Source: Planctomycetota bacterium
GTDB taxonomy: Bacteria; Planctomycetota; JACQVV01
Reading direction: 5' to 3'
Length of the DNA stretch: 33,579 nucleotides
Assembly: GCA_016209595.1 (NCBI GenBank)
Contig: JACQVV010000474.1
Span: 1 to 33,579, forward strand
Positions 1-8,585 of the stretch are shown in pieces. A program made the translations under genes and the position numbers. The notes below the pieces were generated by a model. The model did no database searches, was not told where the DNA came from, and saw only the letters and a list, made by a program, of their open reading frames with translations. Numbering within the stretch: position 1 is the stretch's first letter; each line of letters opens with the position of its first letter.

Positions 1-638
1 CCCGAGTCGTAGACCGCGATCACGTTGGGGTGCGAGAGCCGCGCGATCGCCTGCGCCTCCTTGGAGAAGCGCTCCTCGTCCTCTCCCGCCGCGAGCAGGA
101 CTTTCAGCGCGACAATCCGGTCGAGCAGCGGATCCCGGGCACGGTAGACCACCCCCATCCCGCCGCGGGAGACCTCCCCCAGGATCTCGTAGCGCCCGAA
201 CGGGCGAGGACCGACGAAGGTCTCCCCCTCCGCGAGGAGGACCCCACCCTCTTTCGATCCGCCGGAGGGGGTCGGCTGCTCGGGGCGCTCGGTGGCGGGA
301 GCGAACGTCCCGTCCTCCAGGCGCTCCGAGCTCGGGACGACGATTTTCGTCCCGCATCCCGGGCACTTGACCCGGAGCCCCGGCGGGAGCTCCACGATGT
401 TGTACTTCTTCCCGCACTGGGGGCAGTAGAGGACGCGCCGGCCGAGCATCTCCTCCAGGAACACCACCTGCGACGGCTCGAGATACCCATCGGCGAGGAG
501 GACCTGCTCGATCGAAACGCGCCCCCCGGAGCGCAGCCGCTCCTTCTGCCGGGCGAGGCACTCGGCGACCACCGGGGCGGGCAGGAACCCGCACTCGACG
601 ACCGCCGAGGCGAAACGCTGGTCCCCCTTAGAGCTCAT
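1..638 (-). CDS. Ser/Thr protein kinase, N-terminal part (runs off the left edge)
   Basis: The first 212 residues of a Hanks-type kinase are present. Residues 1-70 form a helical region resembling the N-terminal domain found on some secretion ATPases and kinases. Residues 72-96 are a zinc ribbon (YCPQCGKK and KCPGCGTK, the MJ0042 style). A Pro/Gly linker leads to the kinase domain at about residue 148, with a glycine loop [11 protein letters not shown] (157-167) and the ATP-binding lysine in VALKVL (K179). The HRD and DFG motifs would lie beyond the edge. The ATG is preceded by GGGAGG at good spacing. Unusually, the start codon and the ribosome site lie inside one arm of a 159-bp palindrome. 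The substrate is unknown. The kinase assignment is firm; the role of the N-terminal domain is inferred. Confidence 0.9.
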   Translation of the reverse strand, partial: MSSKGDQRFASAVVECGFLPAPVVAECLARQKERLRSGGRVSIEQVLLADGYLEPSQVVFLEEMLGRRVLYCPQCGKKYNIVELPPGLRVKCPGCGTKIVVPSSERLEDGTFAPATERPEQPTPSGGSKEGGVLLAEGETFVGPRPFGRYEILGEVSRGGMGVVYRARDPLLDRIVALKVLLAAGEDEERFSKEAQAIARLSHPNVIAVYDS

Positions 639-788
639 CCAATAACCTCCCGTCGCCAGGCGCGCGGCGGCGGCCCGTCTGCGGCGTTGCTTCGCGCTCG
701 CCGTGGCAGGGCCACGGCTTCGCGCTCGCGCCTTGCATCCGGGCCGCCGGCGCTGCGCCGGGCTCGGTCCGGTTCTTGGATGAGCTCT
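630..788. repeat. 159-bp imperfect palindrome (copy 1 of a dispersed repeat family)
   Basis: The two 78-nt arms are inverted copies around a 3-nt centre (708-710, AGG). The outer 13 bp are perfect (AGAGCTCATCCAA at 630-642; its complement at 776-788). An internal GGCGGCCCG pairs with CGGGCCGCC, and the innermost 7 bp are perfect (CCGTGGC at 701-707 with GCCACGG at 711-717). Between these blocks the arms are diverged but alignable. Similarity stops sharply just outside both ends. The left arm contains the start codon of the kinase gene. The outer part matches the repeat at 33478-33547, so it looks like a mobile or REP/MITE-like hairpin element rather than a simple terminator. No open reading frame of its own is evident. 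Confidence 0.75.
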
Positions 789-1012
789 TTCGACGCCATG
801 GCAAAAGCCTAGTCCCGGGCCGTCCGAGGCGCAACATCACGAAGCTCAAGAGCCAGTTCGACTTCAAGCCCGACTGCGCGACGGCGATCCGGTCGATGAA
901 GTCCGGCGGCCCGAAGTTCGGCAAGAGATGACGAAATCGACCCTCGCCTGGTTATCATAGCGGCCGCGCCGGGACCCGGCCCAGAGAACGATCCGCGAGA
1001 GGGAGGGAAACC
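639..1012. other. 374-nt region between kinase and DUF4190-like gene
   Basis: This interval holds most of the 159-bp palindrome, then a codon-biased remnant ending at 931, then about 80 nt of leader for the plus-strand gene starting at 1013. Within that leader a TTATCAT stretch at about 953 could act as a -10 element, and GAGGGAGGG sits directly before the ATG. Nothing else is recognised. Confidence 0.5.
776..931 (+). pseudogene. Probable 3' remnant of a truncated gene
   Basis: From about 824 to the TGA at 929-931 one frame has G or C at almost every third position and reads as a plausible basic C-terminus (QFDFKPDCATAIRSMKSGG, then PKFGKR). Such codon bias is typical of real genes in this window. 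No ATG or GTG start with a ribosome site lies upstream in frame; the frame runs back into the right arm of the palindrome, where the only start-like codon is a TTG at 776. I read it as the tail of a gene whose 5' part was removed or displaced when the repeat arrived. A genuine 51-aa protein starting at that TTG is the alternative. The parent family is not recognised. Confidence 0.4.
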
Positions 1013-1720
1013 ATGGATCCGAGAGACTCCACCCGAGCCGTCGACTTCGCGAGCCCGCCGGAGCCCTCCGGAGAGGGGACCGGCGCTCTCGTCTGCGGGA
1101 TTCTCTCCCTGGTGATCGGCGGGGTCCCCCTCGTCGGCCTCATCCTGGGGATCGTCGGCCTGCGCATGTCGCGCGTCCCTCCCGGTCAGGTCCGACGCGG
1201 CACGCTGCAGGCCGGCTACATCTGCTCGATCATCGGGCTGATCCTGGGGGCGATCAGCAGCGTGTTCTGGGTCGTCTACTTCCTGATCGTGGTGGTCTTC
1301 CTGGGCACCGTGTTCGGCTCCGGCGCAAAGACGATCTCCGACATGGCCGAGGAACAGGAGAGACGCCAGCAGCAGGAGATCGAGTACGCGCAGTCGAACC
1401 AGGTCGTCCTTGTCGAGCCCAAAGTCGAGACGGTCTGGCAGGGCGGCTCGACCGCGCGGAAGACCTACTTCTGGGCGACGGCAGAGAACAAGGGCTCCCG
1501 GACGGTCCGTCAGATCACGGTCCAGATCGACTTCCAGGCGCCCGCGGGTCCCGCGGGGCCGGTCCCGGCGACCGTGATCGTCGAGGTCTACCTGCCCCCG
1601 GGGACGAAACGCGCCCTTCTCCCCGAAATCGTCCTCCCTCCCGCCGGCTGGGCGGAAGGGTTCACAGCGAAGGTCGAGTCGGTCGACCTGGTGCCGCTGC
1701 CGGAACCCGCTGAGGACTAG
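1013..1720 (+). CDS. DUF4190-type membrane protein with extracytoplasmic beta domain
   Basis: The 235-residue protein has a short polar N-terminus, then two hydrophobic segments (about residues 23-50 and 66-100) with a PPGQVRRGTLQAGYI hairpin between them, the pattern of DUF4190 proteins. A charged helix rich in Glu and Gln follows (about 105-125). The C-terminal 110 residues look like a beta-sandwich of the FxLYD kind (VEVYLPPGTKRALLPEIVLP). The ATG follows GAGGGAGGG at ideal spacing. It converges on the lipoprotein gene, and both stop codons are read from the same CTAG. The C-terminal domain of that lipoprotein has a similar layout (an NGSGRTILDLEV strand pattern), so the two may act at the same membrane. 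No enzymatic role is suggested. Confidence 0.75.
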   Translation: MDPRDSTRAVDFASPPEPSGEGTGALVCGILSLVIGGVPLVGLILGIVGLRMSRVPPGQVRRGTLQAGYICSIIGLILGAISSVFWVVYFLIVVVFLGTVFGSGAKTISDMAEEQERRQQQEIEYAQSNQVVLVEPKVETVWQGGSTARKTYFWATAENKGSRTVRQITVQIDFQAPAGPAGPVPATVIVEVYLPPGTKRALLPEIVLPPAGWAEGFTAKVESVDLVPLPEPAED

Positions 1721-2193
1721 TTGACGAAGCCCTTGACGTAGGCGTCGATCTCGGCCCGGGAGGGATGCCCCCGCCCGGTGAGGTCGGTGGCCAGGACGCG
1801 GAGCGTCTTCTCGGTCGTCCCGGCGGGGATCGCGTTCAGGCTCTGCTTCCCCACCACCCCGCAGAACCCGCCGTCGTCGGCGTAGAGCCGGGCCGCGACC
1901 TCGAGATCCAAGATCGTCCGGCCGGAGCCGTTCGTCACGCGGACCACGAGGTCGTACGCGCGTTCCTCGCCCAGCCGCACCCCTTCCTGCGGAGCCTCGT
2001 CCAGCCGCACGAACTCGACCCTGCACTGCTGCCGGGCCGCCTCGTCCTTCTGCTCCCGCGCCTGGCGTTCCTTCTCCACCTCGTCGGCGAAGTGCTTCAC
2101 CCCCTCGAACCAGTTCCCGCAGCAGCAACCGGAGAGGAGACCGCAGGAAAGGAGGACGGGGACGACTCGCGAAAACGCGGGCAAGGTCTTCAT
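1717..2193 (-). CDS. Small lipoprotein with FxLYD-like domain
   Basis: The 158-residue protein begins with a positively charged and hydrophobic signal ending in a lipobox (LLSGC, Cys21 or nearby), followed by a cysteine-rich start (CCCGNW). A charged helical stretch (about 35-60, EKERQAREQKDEAARQQ) leads to a C-terminal beta-rich domain (VRVTNGSGRTILDLEVAARL) like the FxLYD or DUF3426 folds that sense or bind at the periplasmic face. It is the last gene of the minus-strand group with the TPR kinase and ClpX-like ATPase, 56 nt after the latter. The lipoprotein call is firm; the function is unknown. Confidence 0.7.
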   Translation of the reverse strand: MKTLPAFSRVVPVLLSCGLLSGCCCGNWFEGVKHFADEVEKERQAREQKDEAARQQCRVEFVRLDEAPQEGVRLGEERAYDLVVRVTNGSGRTILDLEVAARLYADDGGFCGVVGKQSLNAIPAGTTEKTLRVLATDLTGRGHPSRAEIDAYVKGFVN

Positions 2194-2249
2194 CGGGAAC
2201 CTCCGGAACGGGTGTCGACACGTATCCTAGCCGACCCCGTCCGCCCTTT

Positions 2250-3386
2250 CTACCCCTCCCGGAAAACGGCCTTCGCCTCGCCCTTCTCCACCCGGACCGT
2301 GACGCGGCCCTTGCGGAAACAAAAGTTCTCGAAAGCGGCGTCCTCAAGGATCTGCGTGAGGACGGAGTTGAGTCCCCGCGCGCCTGTCTGCCGCTCCAGG
2401 GCCTTGTCCACCACCCAGTCCAGGACGTCCTCTCCCACTTCCAGGTCGAGCCCTTCCTCGGCGAACTCGTAGCGGAACTGCTGGACGACATTGTCCACGA
2501 GGATCTGCTTCAGTGTTCTCCGATCGAGCGGGGAGAGCGGCACGATCCGCGAGAAACGGCCGATGAGCTCCGGGATGAAGCCGTAGGAGTGGAACGTCTC
2601 GACGTTGGCCACCTCGGCTTCCTGGAGCTGGATCGCGATCCGGTCGGCCTCGCTCGCGTCGAAGTTCGCCCGATAGCCGAGCTTCGGGCCGCTCGTCCGG
2701 TCGAGCGCCGTCCACTTGAAACCGGAGAACGCTCCGCAGGCGATAAAGGTGACGTCTCCGGTGAAGAGCCGGCGCTTCGTCGAGTAGATCGAGTTGTTGA
2801 AATCGGTCGGGACCTCGACCTCGGAGGTCTCGAGCATCCGCAGGAGCTCGCGCTGCACTCCGAAACCCGAGACGTCCTTGGTCGTTCCCTGGCCGTCGAA
2901 GCGGGCGCAGTTTTGCGTGCTCGCCAGCTTGTCGAACTCGTCCATGCAGACGACGCCGGAGGAGGCGATGAGCGGGTTCCCCTCCGCGGCGAGCAGCAGC
3001 CGGGTGAGGATCGTCTTGGTGTCGTCTCCGATGTAGCCCGTCTCGCTGAAACCCGTCATGTCCACGATGACCGTGGGGAGCTTCAGGATGTGCTGGAAGA
3101 TGAGCTCCACGATGAACGTCTTCCCGCACCCGGTCGGTCCCATGAGGAGCACGTTCGCCTTGGCCGGGAGTTTCTCGCGCGGGATCCCGTCGATGTAGAT
3201 CTGCTTCAGCCGCTTGACGTGGCGGTAGGCGACGAGCGACATCGTCCGCCGGGCCGCGTCCTGCCCGCGGTACCCCTTCTCTTCCAAGATCCTGAAGATC
3301 CGCCGGGGCGGAAGGAGGGGGACCTTGACGAAGAACTCGAGTCCGACGTCTTCGCCGTGGGATTCGTGCTGGGCGGGCCGCGGCAT
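2250..3386 (-). CDS. ClpX-like AAA+ ATPase lacking the zinc-binding domain
   Basis: The 378-residue AAA+ unfoldase aligns by eye with the ATPase part of ClpX. It has Walker A GPTGCGKT (residues 83-90), a pore-1 loop GYIG (ClpX has GYVG), Walker B VVCMDEFDKL (about 145-154), the IPELIGR sensor segment, and a sensor-2 TGARGL. The N-terminal ClpX zinc-binding domain is absent. At the position of the ClpP-docking IGF tripeptide it reads LGY (in PKLGYRANF), so ClpP binding is possible but not assured. The chosen ATG has no ribosome site but lies 11 nt after a TATACT -10-like box. A TTG start at 3428 would add 14 residues and lies 13 nt after GGAGG. It follows the TPR kinase by 19-60 nt, suggesting joint function in a signalling or proteolysis pathway. 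Confidence 0.85.
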   Translation of the reverse strand: MPRPAQHESHGEDVGLEFFVKVPLLPPRRIFRILEEKGYRGQDAARRTMSLVAYRHVKRLKQIYIDGIPREKLPAKANVLLMGPTGCGKTFIVELIFQHILKLPTVIVDMTGFSETGYIGDDTKTILTRLLLAAEGNPLIASSGVVCMDEFDKLASTQNCARFDGQGTTKDVSGFGVQRELLRMLETSEVEVPTDFNNSIYSTKRRLFTGDVTFIACGAFSGFKWTALDRTSGPKLGYRANFDASEADRIAIQLQEAEVANVETFHSYGFIPELIGRFSRIVPLSPLDRRTLKQILVDNVVQQFRYEFAEEGLDLEVGEDVLDWVVDKALERQTGARGLNSVLTQILEDAAFENFCFRKGRVTVRVEKGEAKAVFREG

Positions 3387-3446
3387 GGCTGTGGAGGAGT
3401 ATAGCCCAGGGGGCAGGCCGCCGACCAACCCGGACCGAACACCTCC

Positions 3447-6400
3447 TTACTCCCCGCCGAGCGACTCCAGAAACGCGCCGAACCCTGCCTCGTCCCGGAG
3501 AGGCGCCAGGCCCTCGTCGGCAGAGAGGACCGCGCGCTCGACCGGCTCGAGTCTCACCGCAGCCCGGAGATGTTCCAGCGAGGACTCGACGAGACGCTCT
3601 CGCTCGCCCGGGGCGAGCTCGCGCAAAGGGAGCCCCGGTCCGTCCGTCCCCCCGGAGCCTTGGGCGAAGAGGACGGCGAGGCCGGCGTGCGCCTGGGCGA
3701 GGTGGTTCGTGACGAGCGGGTCGGCGAGGAGTTCCTCTCGCCTCGCCTCGGGGAGGGAGCTCCACGCGACGAGCCCCTCCTCGTACCGCCGGATCGCCTC
3801 GCCGTAGCACCCCCGCTCAGCGAACACATGGGCGTTCAAGATGGACGCTCCCCAGGCATCCCCGCGGAGTCTCTCCTGGTCGGGCCGGAGCTCGAGGTCG
3901 CGTGCGAGCTTCCTTGCCCACGACGCCTTCGCGCTTGATGCCTCTGCGAGTTTCTTGTAGGCCGCGGCGGCCAGAGCGTACTCGCCTTGCCAGACGCGGG
4001 CGAGCGCGAGCCCCTCGATCGCCTGGGCGCTCGCGGGATCGCCCGCGAGAACCGCATCGAGATCGCTGGCGGCCGCGGTAGCGAGCGCCTCGCCGTTCTC
4101 GCCCCTCGCCGAGGCGTAGAAGGCGAGCGAGAGTCTCGCGAGCCCCAGCTGGGTCCGTGCGAAGGAGGCGTACGAGCTCGCGCGGGGGCTTTCGAGGACT
4201 TCTTCGAGATCGGCGGCCGCCGCCCGCGTGGACTCCCGGGGATCCCGGCCGAGACGCTCCTCGCAGCACCCGAGGAGGCGCCGGGCCACTCCGCGCCAGA
4301 GGACGAGATCGGGGCGGGCCGGATTCGCGTCCAGGACGAGCGTGTAGTCGCCGGCGGCGTCGCGGTAGTGAAGCGACGCGCTCGCGTCGTCCCGTCCCCG
4401 AGCGGATTCGGCCACCTGAAAATGGAGGTTCGCGCGCGTTTCGCGAAGCGCGAGATCGTCCGGAGCGAGCTCGATCGCGGGCTCGAGGACCGCGAGGGCC
4501 CGCAAGGCCCAGGCCTCGCGCCGCTCGCCGGGCGCCGGCCCGTGGAGAGTGCCATTGTAGAGATGGCCTGAATAGACCCGCCGGAGGTCCGCGTCGCCGG
4601 GAGAGATCTCGAGCGCCCGCTCGTACTCGGCGAACCCTTCCTCGTAGGCCTCGACCGCATTTTGCCCCTCGAACGACATCACGAACGCAAGCTCGCAGCG
4701 GTGCTCCGCCGAGATGCGCCGCCATCGGGCGAGGAACGCGGGATCGCCGCCCTCGGCCGACGCGAGAACGTGGTCGCAGTCGGCCACGGCCCGCCGGTAG
4801 GCATCGATCCGCGCCTCTCCTCTCGCCGTGAGACCGCCGATCGACCGCAGGACCCCGATCCGGAACTCCCGAAACTCCACACAGTCCCTGAGCTCGATCG
4901 CCCGATCCATGGCCGCCAGAGCCCTTGCGAACGACCGGCCCGCCTCCTGGGGGCCCTCCCTCCAGAGGACTCCACCCAGCACCCGGCAGGCCACGGCGAG
5001 GTCCGAGTGCGCCTCGGGGTAGTCCGGGAGGTCGACCGCGAGCGCCTCGAAGTCGCGCCTCGCCTCGCCGAGGAGCGGGCGGGGGTCCTCGCCCCGCGCC
5101 ATCTTCTCCTGGGCGAACGTGAGCGCGGCGCGCGCCCGCCTCTGGCGCACCAAGGGCAGCGCCATTCCCTCGGCCAGGGCCCGGTCGAGCTCCGCGAGAG
5201 CGCGAGCGAAGAGCTCGCGCGCGTCGCCGCCCCGTTCCCTCGTTCGTTCCGCCTTCTCCACGAGGAGCGCGCCTCGCTGCACGATGAGCGCCGTGGAGGA
5301 CGGGTCGAGGCGGGCGGCCTCGGCGAGATCCTCCTCGGCCCGGGCCCAGAGCGCCTCGGGGTCGGGGTCTTCCCGGGAGAGCCACAGGAGGACCGTGACC
5401 CGCGAGAGCCGGTATCCTCCTTCTCCGGGGAGCGCCGCGATCGCGCGTTCGAGGGCCGAGAGCGCGTCTCGCAGGAGCTCCGACGCGGGCTCCCCGGCGG
5501 CCGCGAGAACGTCCGCCCGATGGCAGAGGGCTTCGGCGTACCCTGCCAGGAAGTCCGGCGATCCCTCGTCCGCCGCCAGGGCGCGACCGAACTCGCTCTG
5601 GGCTTCTTCCAGGAGGTCCCTTGACTCTTGCCCCGCCCACCAGCGGTGGTGCGCGAGCGAGAGCAGCATCTCGCCCCGGTAGAAGTGGCTCCAGGGATCG
5701 GCGGGAAGGAGCGCGCAGTACCGCTCGGCGGCCTCGGGTCCGCCGGCGAGCGCCGCGAGCGCGTCCCGCCCTTCTCGCTCTGCCTGGGTAGCGCGCTCCA
5801 GGCTCACCACGACCCGCCCTCGCCAGACGAGGCCGATCTGCGCCGGCGGCATGAGGGGCATCGCGGTCTGGAGCCTTGCCGCCTCCTCCATCTCGCGGGC
5901 CGCCTCGGCGTAGAGATCGTCGCTCTCCTCGGCCCGGGCCGCCGCCGCAATGTCCAGGAGGCAGTGCGCGAGCTCCCAGCGCGCGACCCACCACCCCGGA
6001 TCGGCCTCGATGGCCCTCCGGAACCGGCCGGCCGCCCCGGGGTCGTCCTTCTGCCAGATCGCGACGCGTCCCAGAGCGAGCCACGCCTCGGCCAAGGCCG
6101 GGTTCGCCTCGACCGCGGCCTGGAGCTCTCGCTCGGCGCGCTCGAGGTCGTTCGAGTGGAAAGCGAGAAGCCCCCGGCCGCAGGCCTCGCGGTCGGGGTA
6201 GATGGCGAGTCGCCCGACGCGGGCGAAGTCGTCGGCGGCTGCGGCCGCGAGCCGCGCGAGTTCCTCGTCCTCCGCCGCGAGGACCCGGCCGAGCGTCTCC
6301 GCGCGAGACACCCTGGACCATCCGGCCGAGGAATGACGTGATAGACCCAGCCTCCGCCTGCGGTCCTCGTCCATCCGGCGCTCGAGCTCGCGGCGATACC

Positions 6401-7889
6401 GTTCCGCGCGCACGAGCCCGCGCTCGTAGTGCGCGATCCCGAGCCCGGGCTCCCGCTCGATCGCGAGATCGAGGAGCGCGAGGGCCCGGTCGTCGTCCCC
6501 GAGAAGGCGGGCGAGCCTCGCCTGGACCACGAGGGCCGGTGGGAAGTCCGGGTAGACGACGAACGCGCGCGCGAGCCACTCTTCGATCGCCGGCGCCTGC
6601 CGCGGGAGCTCTTCCAGCCTGCCCGCACGGCGCCAGGCGAGCCCCGCGTCGATCCTCGCCTGGGCGGCCTCGACGAGCCGGTCGGCCTCGACCCAGCGGG
6701 TGCGCTCCTCGAGGAGGCCCCGCTCGCGTTCGAGCTCGGACTCGCGCCGCGCGCGCCAGGCGTCCAGGGCGGCCCAGGTCCCGAGCCCCGCGAGGACGAG
6801 GATCGTCCCGGCGGCGCCTGTGGCCCCGCGGTGCCTCCTCGCGTAACGCCAGATCCGCTCGACGGTCCCGATCGGACGGGCGCGGACCGGCTCTCCCTCG
6901 AGGAAGCGCGCGAGGTCCTCGGCGAGCGTGGCCGCGTCCGGATAGCGCTCGGAGGGGCGCTTCCTCATCGCCTTCTCGCAGATCGTGACGAGGTCGCGCG
7001 GGAGGCCCGGCCGGAGCCGAGCCAGGGGCGCCGGTTCCAGGAGTTCGACCTTCACGAGAACCGCGGCGACCGACTCGCCGTCGAACGGAGCTTTCTGCGA
7101 CAGGCACTCGTAAAGGATGGCGCCCAGCGCATAGATGTCGGTCGCCGGGCCGATCTCCCTCCCCGCGGCCTGCTCGGGGGCCATGTAGACCGGCGTCCCC
7201 AGGACGTCGCCCGGCGTGGTGAGTCCCTTCTCCTCGATCGAGCGGGCGAGCCCGAAGTCGGCGATGGCAGGGGATCCGTCCGAGCGGAGGAGAACGTTCG
7301 CGGGCTTGAGATCGCGGTGGACGATCCCATTGAGGTGCGCGTAGTGGGTCGCCTCGGCAAGGGCGCGAAGGAGCGACGCGGCTTCTCGCGGCTCGAGCGG
7401 CGCGGCGCGCGCCTTCAGACGGGCCGCGAGCGACTCCCCCTCGACGAGCTCCATGGAGTAGAAGCAGAGGTCGGCGCCGATCCCGAGCTCGTGGATCGGG
7501 ACGATCCCCGGGTGGTGGAGGCGCGACGCGGAGCGAGCCTCTCGCTCGAACCGGACGCGCGCCGTGTCCGAGAGGCCCGGGCCGGAGAGGACCTTCAGGG
7601 CTACCTCGCGGCCGAGCTTCGCCTGTCGTGCGCGGAACACGACCCCCATGCCCCCGCGGCCGAGCTCGGAGAGGATCTCGTAATCGCCGATCGCGCGCGG
7701 CGCGGGGTCGCCCCGCGCCGAGCTCTCGTTCCGAGGGGCGACCGATAGAACCGTCGCCTTCCCCTCCGCGGGTTCGATCTCCGTCAAGAGCCCCGCGGTC
7801 GAGTCGCCGGCTCCGGCCGCGAGGGGCGCCCCGCAGGGGCAGATCCGCTCCCCCGCGAGCGCTTGCCGGCCGCACCGAGGGCATTCCAC
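3447..7889 (-). CDS. Ser/Thr protein kinase with zinc ribbon, one TM helix and TPR-like C-terminus
   Basis: This is the largest gene in the window (1480 aa). It has an N-terminal zinc knuckle (C3, C6, C17, C19) and a complete Hanks kinase domain (about 69-335) with ELGRGGMGVVF glycine loop, K99, HRDLKPANVL (191-200), DFGLA (211-215) and MAPEQ. A single transmembrane helix lies at about 354-376. The remaining 1100 residues are Ala/Arg/Leu-rich helical repeats with TPR spacing (for example ALLDLAIEREPGLGIAHYE and AWLALGRVAIWQKDD), so a large domain for protein contacts lies across the membrane. The architecture is common in Planctomycetota and Acidobacteriota. It starts 9 nt after a small membrane-protein gene and precedes the ClpX-like gene. 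All catalytic motifs are intact; substrates are unknown. Confidence 0.92.
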   Translation of the reverse strand: MECPRCGRQALAGERICPCGAPLAAGAGDSTAGLLTEIEPAEGKATVLSVAPRNESSARGDPAPRAIGDYEILSELGRGGMGVVFRARQAKLGREVALKVLSGPGLSDTARVRFEREARSASRLHHPGIVPIHELGIGADLCFYSMELVEGESLAARLKARAAPLEPREAASLLRALAEATHYAHLNGIVHRDLKPANVLLRSDGSPAIADFGLARSIEEKGLTTPGDVLGTPVYMAPEQAAGREIGPATDIYALGAILYECLSQKAPFDGESVAAVLVKVELLEPAPLARLRPGLPRDLVTICEKAMRKRPSERYPDAATLAEDLARFLEGEPVRARPIGTVERIWRYARRHRGATGAAGTILVLAGLGTWAALDAWRARRESELERERGLLEERTRWVEADRLVEAAQARIDAGLAWRRAGRLEELPRQAPAIEEWLARAFVVYPDFPPALVVQARLARLLGDDDRALALLDLAIEREPGLGIAHYERGLVRAERYRRELERRMDEDRRRRLGLSRHSSAGWSRVSRAETLGRVLAAEDEELARLAAAAADDFARVGRLAIYPDREACGRGLLAFHSNDLERAERELQAAVEANPALAEAWLALGRVAIWQKDDPGAAGRFRRAIEADPGWWVARWELAHCLLDIAAAARAEESDDLYAEAAREMEEAARLQTAMPLMPPAQIGLVWRGRVVVSLERATQAEREGRDALAALAGGPEAAERYCALLPADPWSHFYRGEMLLSLAHHRWWAGQESRDLLEEAQSEFGRALAADEGSPDFLAGYAEALCHRADVLAAAGEPASELLRDALSALERAIAALPGEGGYRLSRVTVLLWLSREDPDPEALWARAEEDLAEAARLDPSSTALIVQRGALLVEKAERTRERGGDARELFARALAELDRALAEGMALPLVRQRRARAALTFAQEKMARGEDPRPLLGEARRDFEALAVDLPDYPEAHSDLAVACRVLGGVLWREGPQEAGRSFARALAAMDRAIELRDCVEFREFRIGVLRSIGGLTARGEARIDAYRRAVADCDHVLASAEGGDPAFLARWRRISAEHRCELAFVMSFEGQNAVEAYEEGFAEYERALEISPGDADLRRVYSGHLYNGTLHGPAPGERREAWALRALAVLEPAIELAPDDLALRETRANLHFQVAESARGRDDASASLHYRDAAGDYTLVLDANPARPDLVLWRGVARRLLGCCEERLGRDPRESTRAAAADLEEVLESPRASSYASFARTQLGLARLSLAFYASARGENGEALATAAASDLDAVLAGDPASAQAIEGLALARVWQGEYALAAAAYKKLAEASSAKASWARKLARDLELRPDQERLRGDAWGASILNAHVFAERGCYGEAIRRYEEGLVAWSSLPEARREELLADPLVTNHLAQAHAGLAVLFAQGSGGTDGPGLPLRELAPGERERLVESSLEHLRAAVRLEPVERAVLSADEGLAPLRDEAGFGAFLESLGGE

Positions 7890-7898
7890 TCGGAAACC

Positions 7899-8339
7899 CT
7901 ACTTGTCCGCCGGACCGGACTCGCGCCCGCCGGCCTGGCGCCACGCCCGGAGGAGCCACCAGCCCAGGAGGGCGTTGGCCGGCGACGCGCAGGCGAGACT
8001 CGCGCGGCCGAACCACGTGATGTCCTGGGCGAAGGCAAGGTAGGTCCAGTCGGTGAAAACGTCGGAGAGCCGAGCCCCCGCCGCCACGGCAAGTCCGTGC
8101 GGGTTCTTCCTCCAGAGAAGGAGCGCCGCGAGCTGGATCAGTGCGAAGGCCGCCCAGTTCGCCGCGCACCGGCGCAAGAACCCCTGCGGGTCGTCGTAGG
8201 CGGTGCCGTGGAAGGCCCGGAACCAGAAGTCGGGCAGGAAGAAGGCCCACGCCGCGAGCGAGGCGTCGAAGAGGACGAGCCCCGCCAGCACGGCGTCGAT
8301 CCACTTCGCGCGACTGGGCGACAGACTCCCGGCCGGCAT
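7899..8339 (-). CDS. Small integral membrane protein, unknown function
   Basis: A 146-residue protein with about four hydrophobic helices (for example VLAGLVLFDASLAAWAFF and WAAFALIQLAALLLW) and a short charged C-terminus. The ATG at this position has a clear GAGGAG ribosome site four to five nucleotides upstream. An in-frame ATG 11 codons earlier has no such site. It is first in the minus-strand group with the TPR kinase, whose start follows by 9 nt. I do not recognise the family. The pattern of aromatic residues at helix ends (DITWF, DWTYLAF) is that of a genuine membrane protein. Confidence 0.7.
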   Translation of the reverse strand: MPAGSLSPSRAKWIDAVLAGLVLFDASLAAWAFFLPDFWFRAFHGTAYDDPQGFLRRCAANWAAFALIQLAALLLWRKNPHGLAVAAGARLSDVFTDWTYLAFAQDITWFGRASLACASPANALLGWWLLRAWRQAGGRESGPADK

Positions 8340-8539
8340 CTCTCTCCTCGATCGGACCCGCTCCATCGTCGGGGCCGGGCCGGGCTCCGTCAAGGCCGCT
8401 CCCGGAGCTCTTCGGATCGGGAGCCGCGCCTTCTTATTCAGAATCTCCCCGGCACGGCCAGGGCCGGGAGCACGGGTATGCGGGGCGGCCCTCGAACCGA
8501 GCGGGGCCGGCAGGCCTCTTGTCCGCGGCCCCGGAGGGA

Positions 8540-8561
8540 GCGATACTCCGCCGCGTATCGC
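8540..8561. promoter_or_regulatory. Inverted repeat in a divergent promoter region
   Basis: GCGATAC and GTATCGC form a perfect 7-bp inverted repeat with an 8-nt spacer, 25 nt upstream of the plus-strand ATG at 8586. It lies in the 246-nt space between divergent genes and is less GC-rich than its surroundings. An operator or a -10 region (GATACT, GTATCG) are both possible. No known regulator site is recognised. Confidence 0.35.
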
Positions 8562-8585
8562 ACACCATCCCCCGGAGACGATTCG

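Noticed and set aside
3425..3441. AACCCGGACC between the TPR kinase and the ClpX-like gene, shared with the palindromic repeat
   Set aside because: Only about 12 bases match and no inverted partner is present, so chance is the better explanation.
3817..8304. A 1495-codon minus-strand open frame overlapping the TPR kinase
   Set aside because: It is the kinase gene read in another frame (Arg/Pro/Gly-rich, low complexity); the kinase motifs are all in the other frame.
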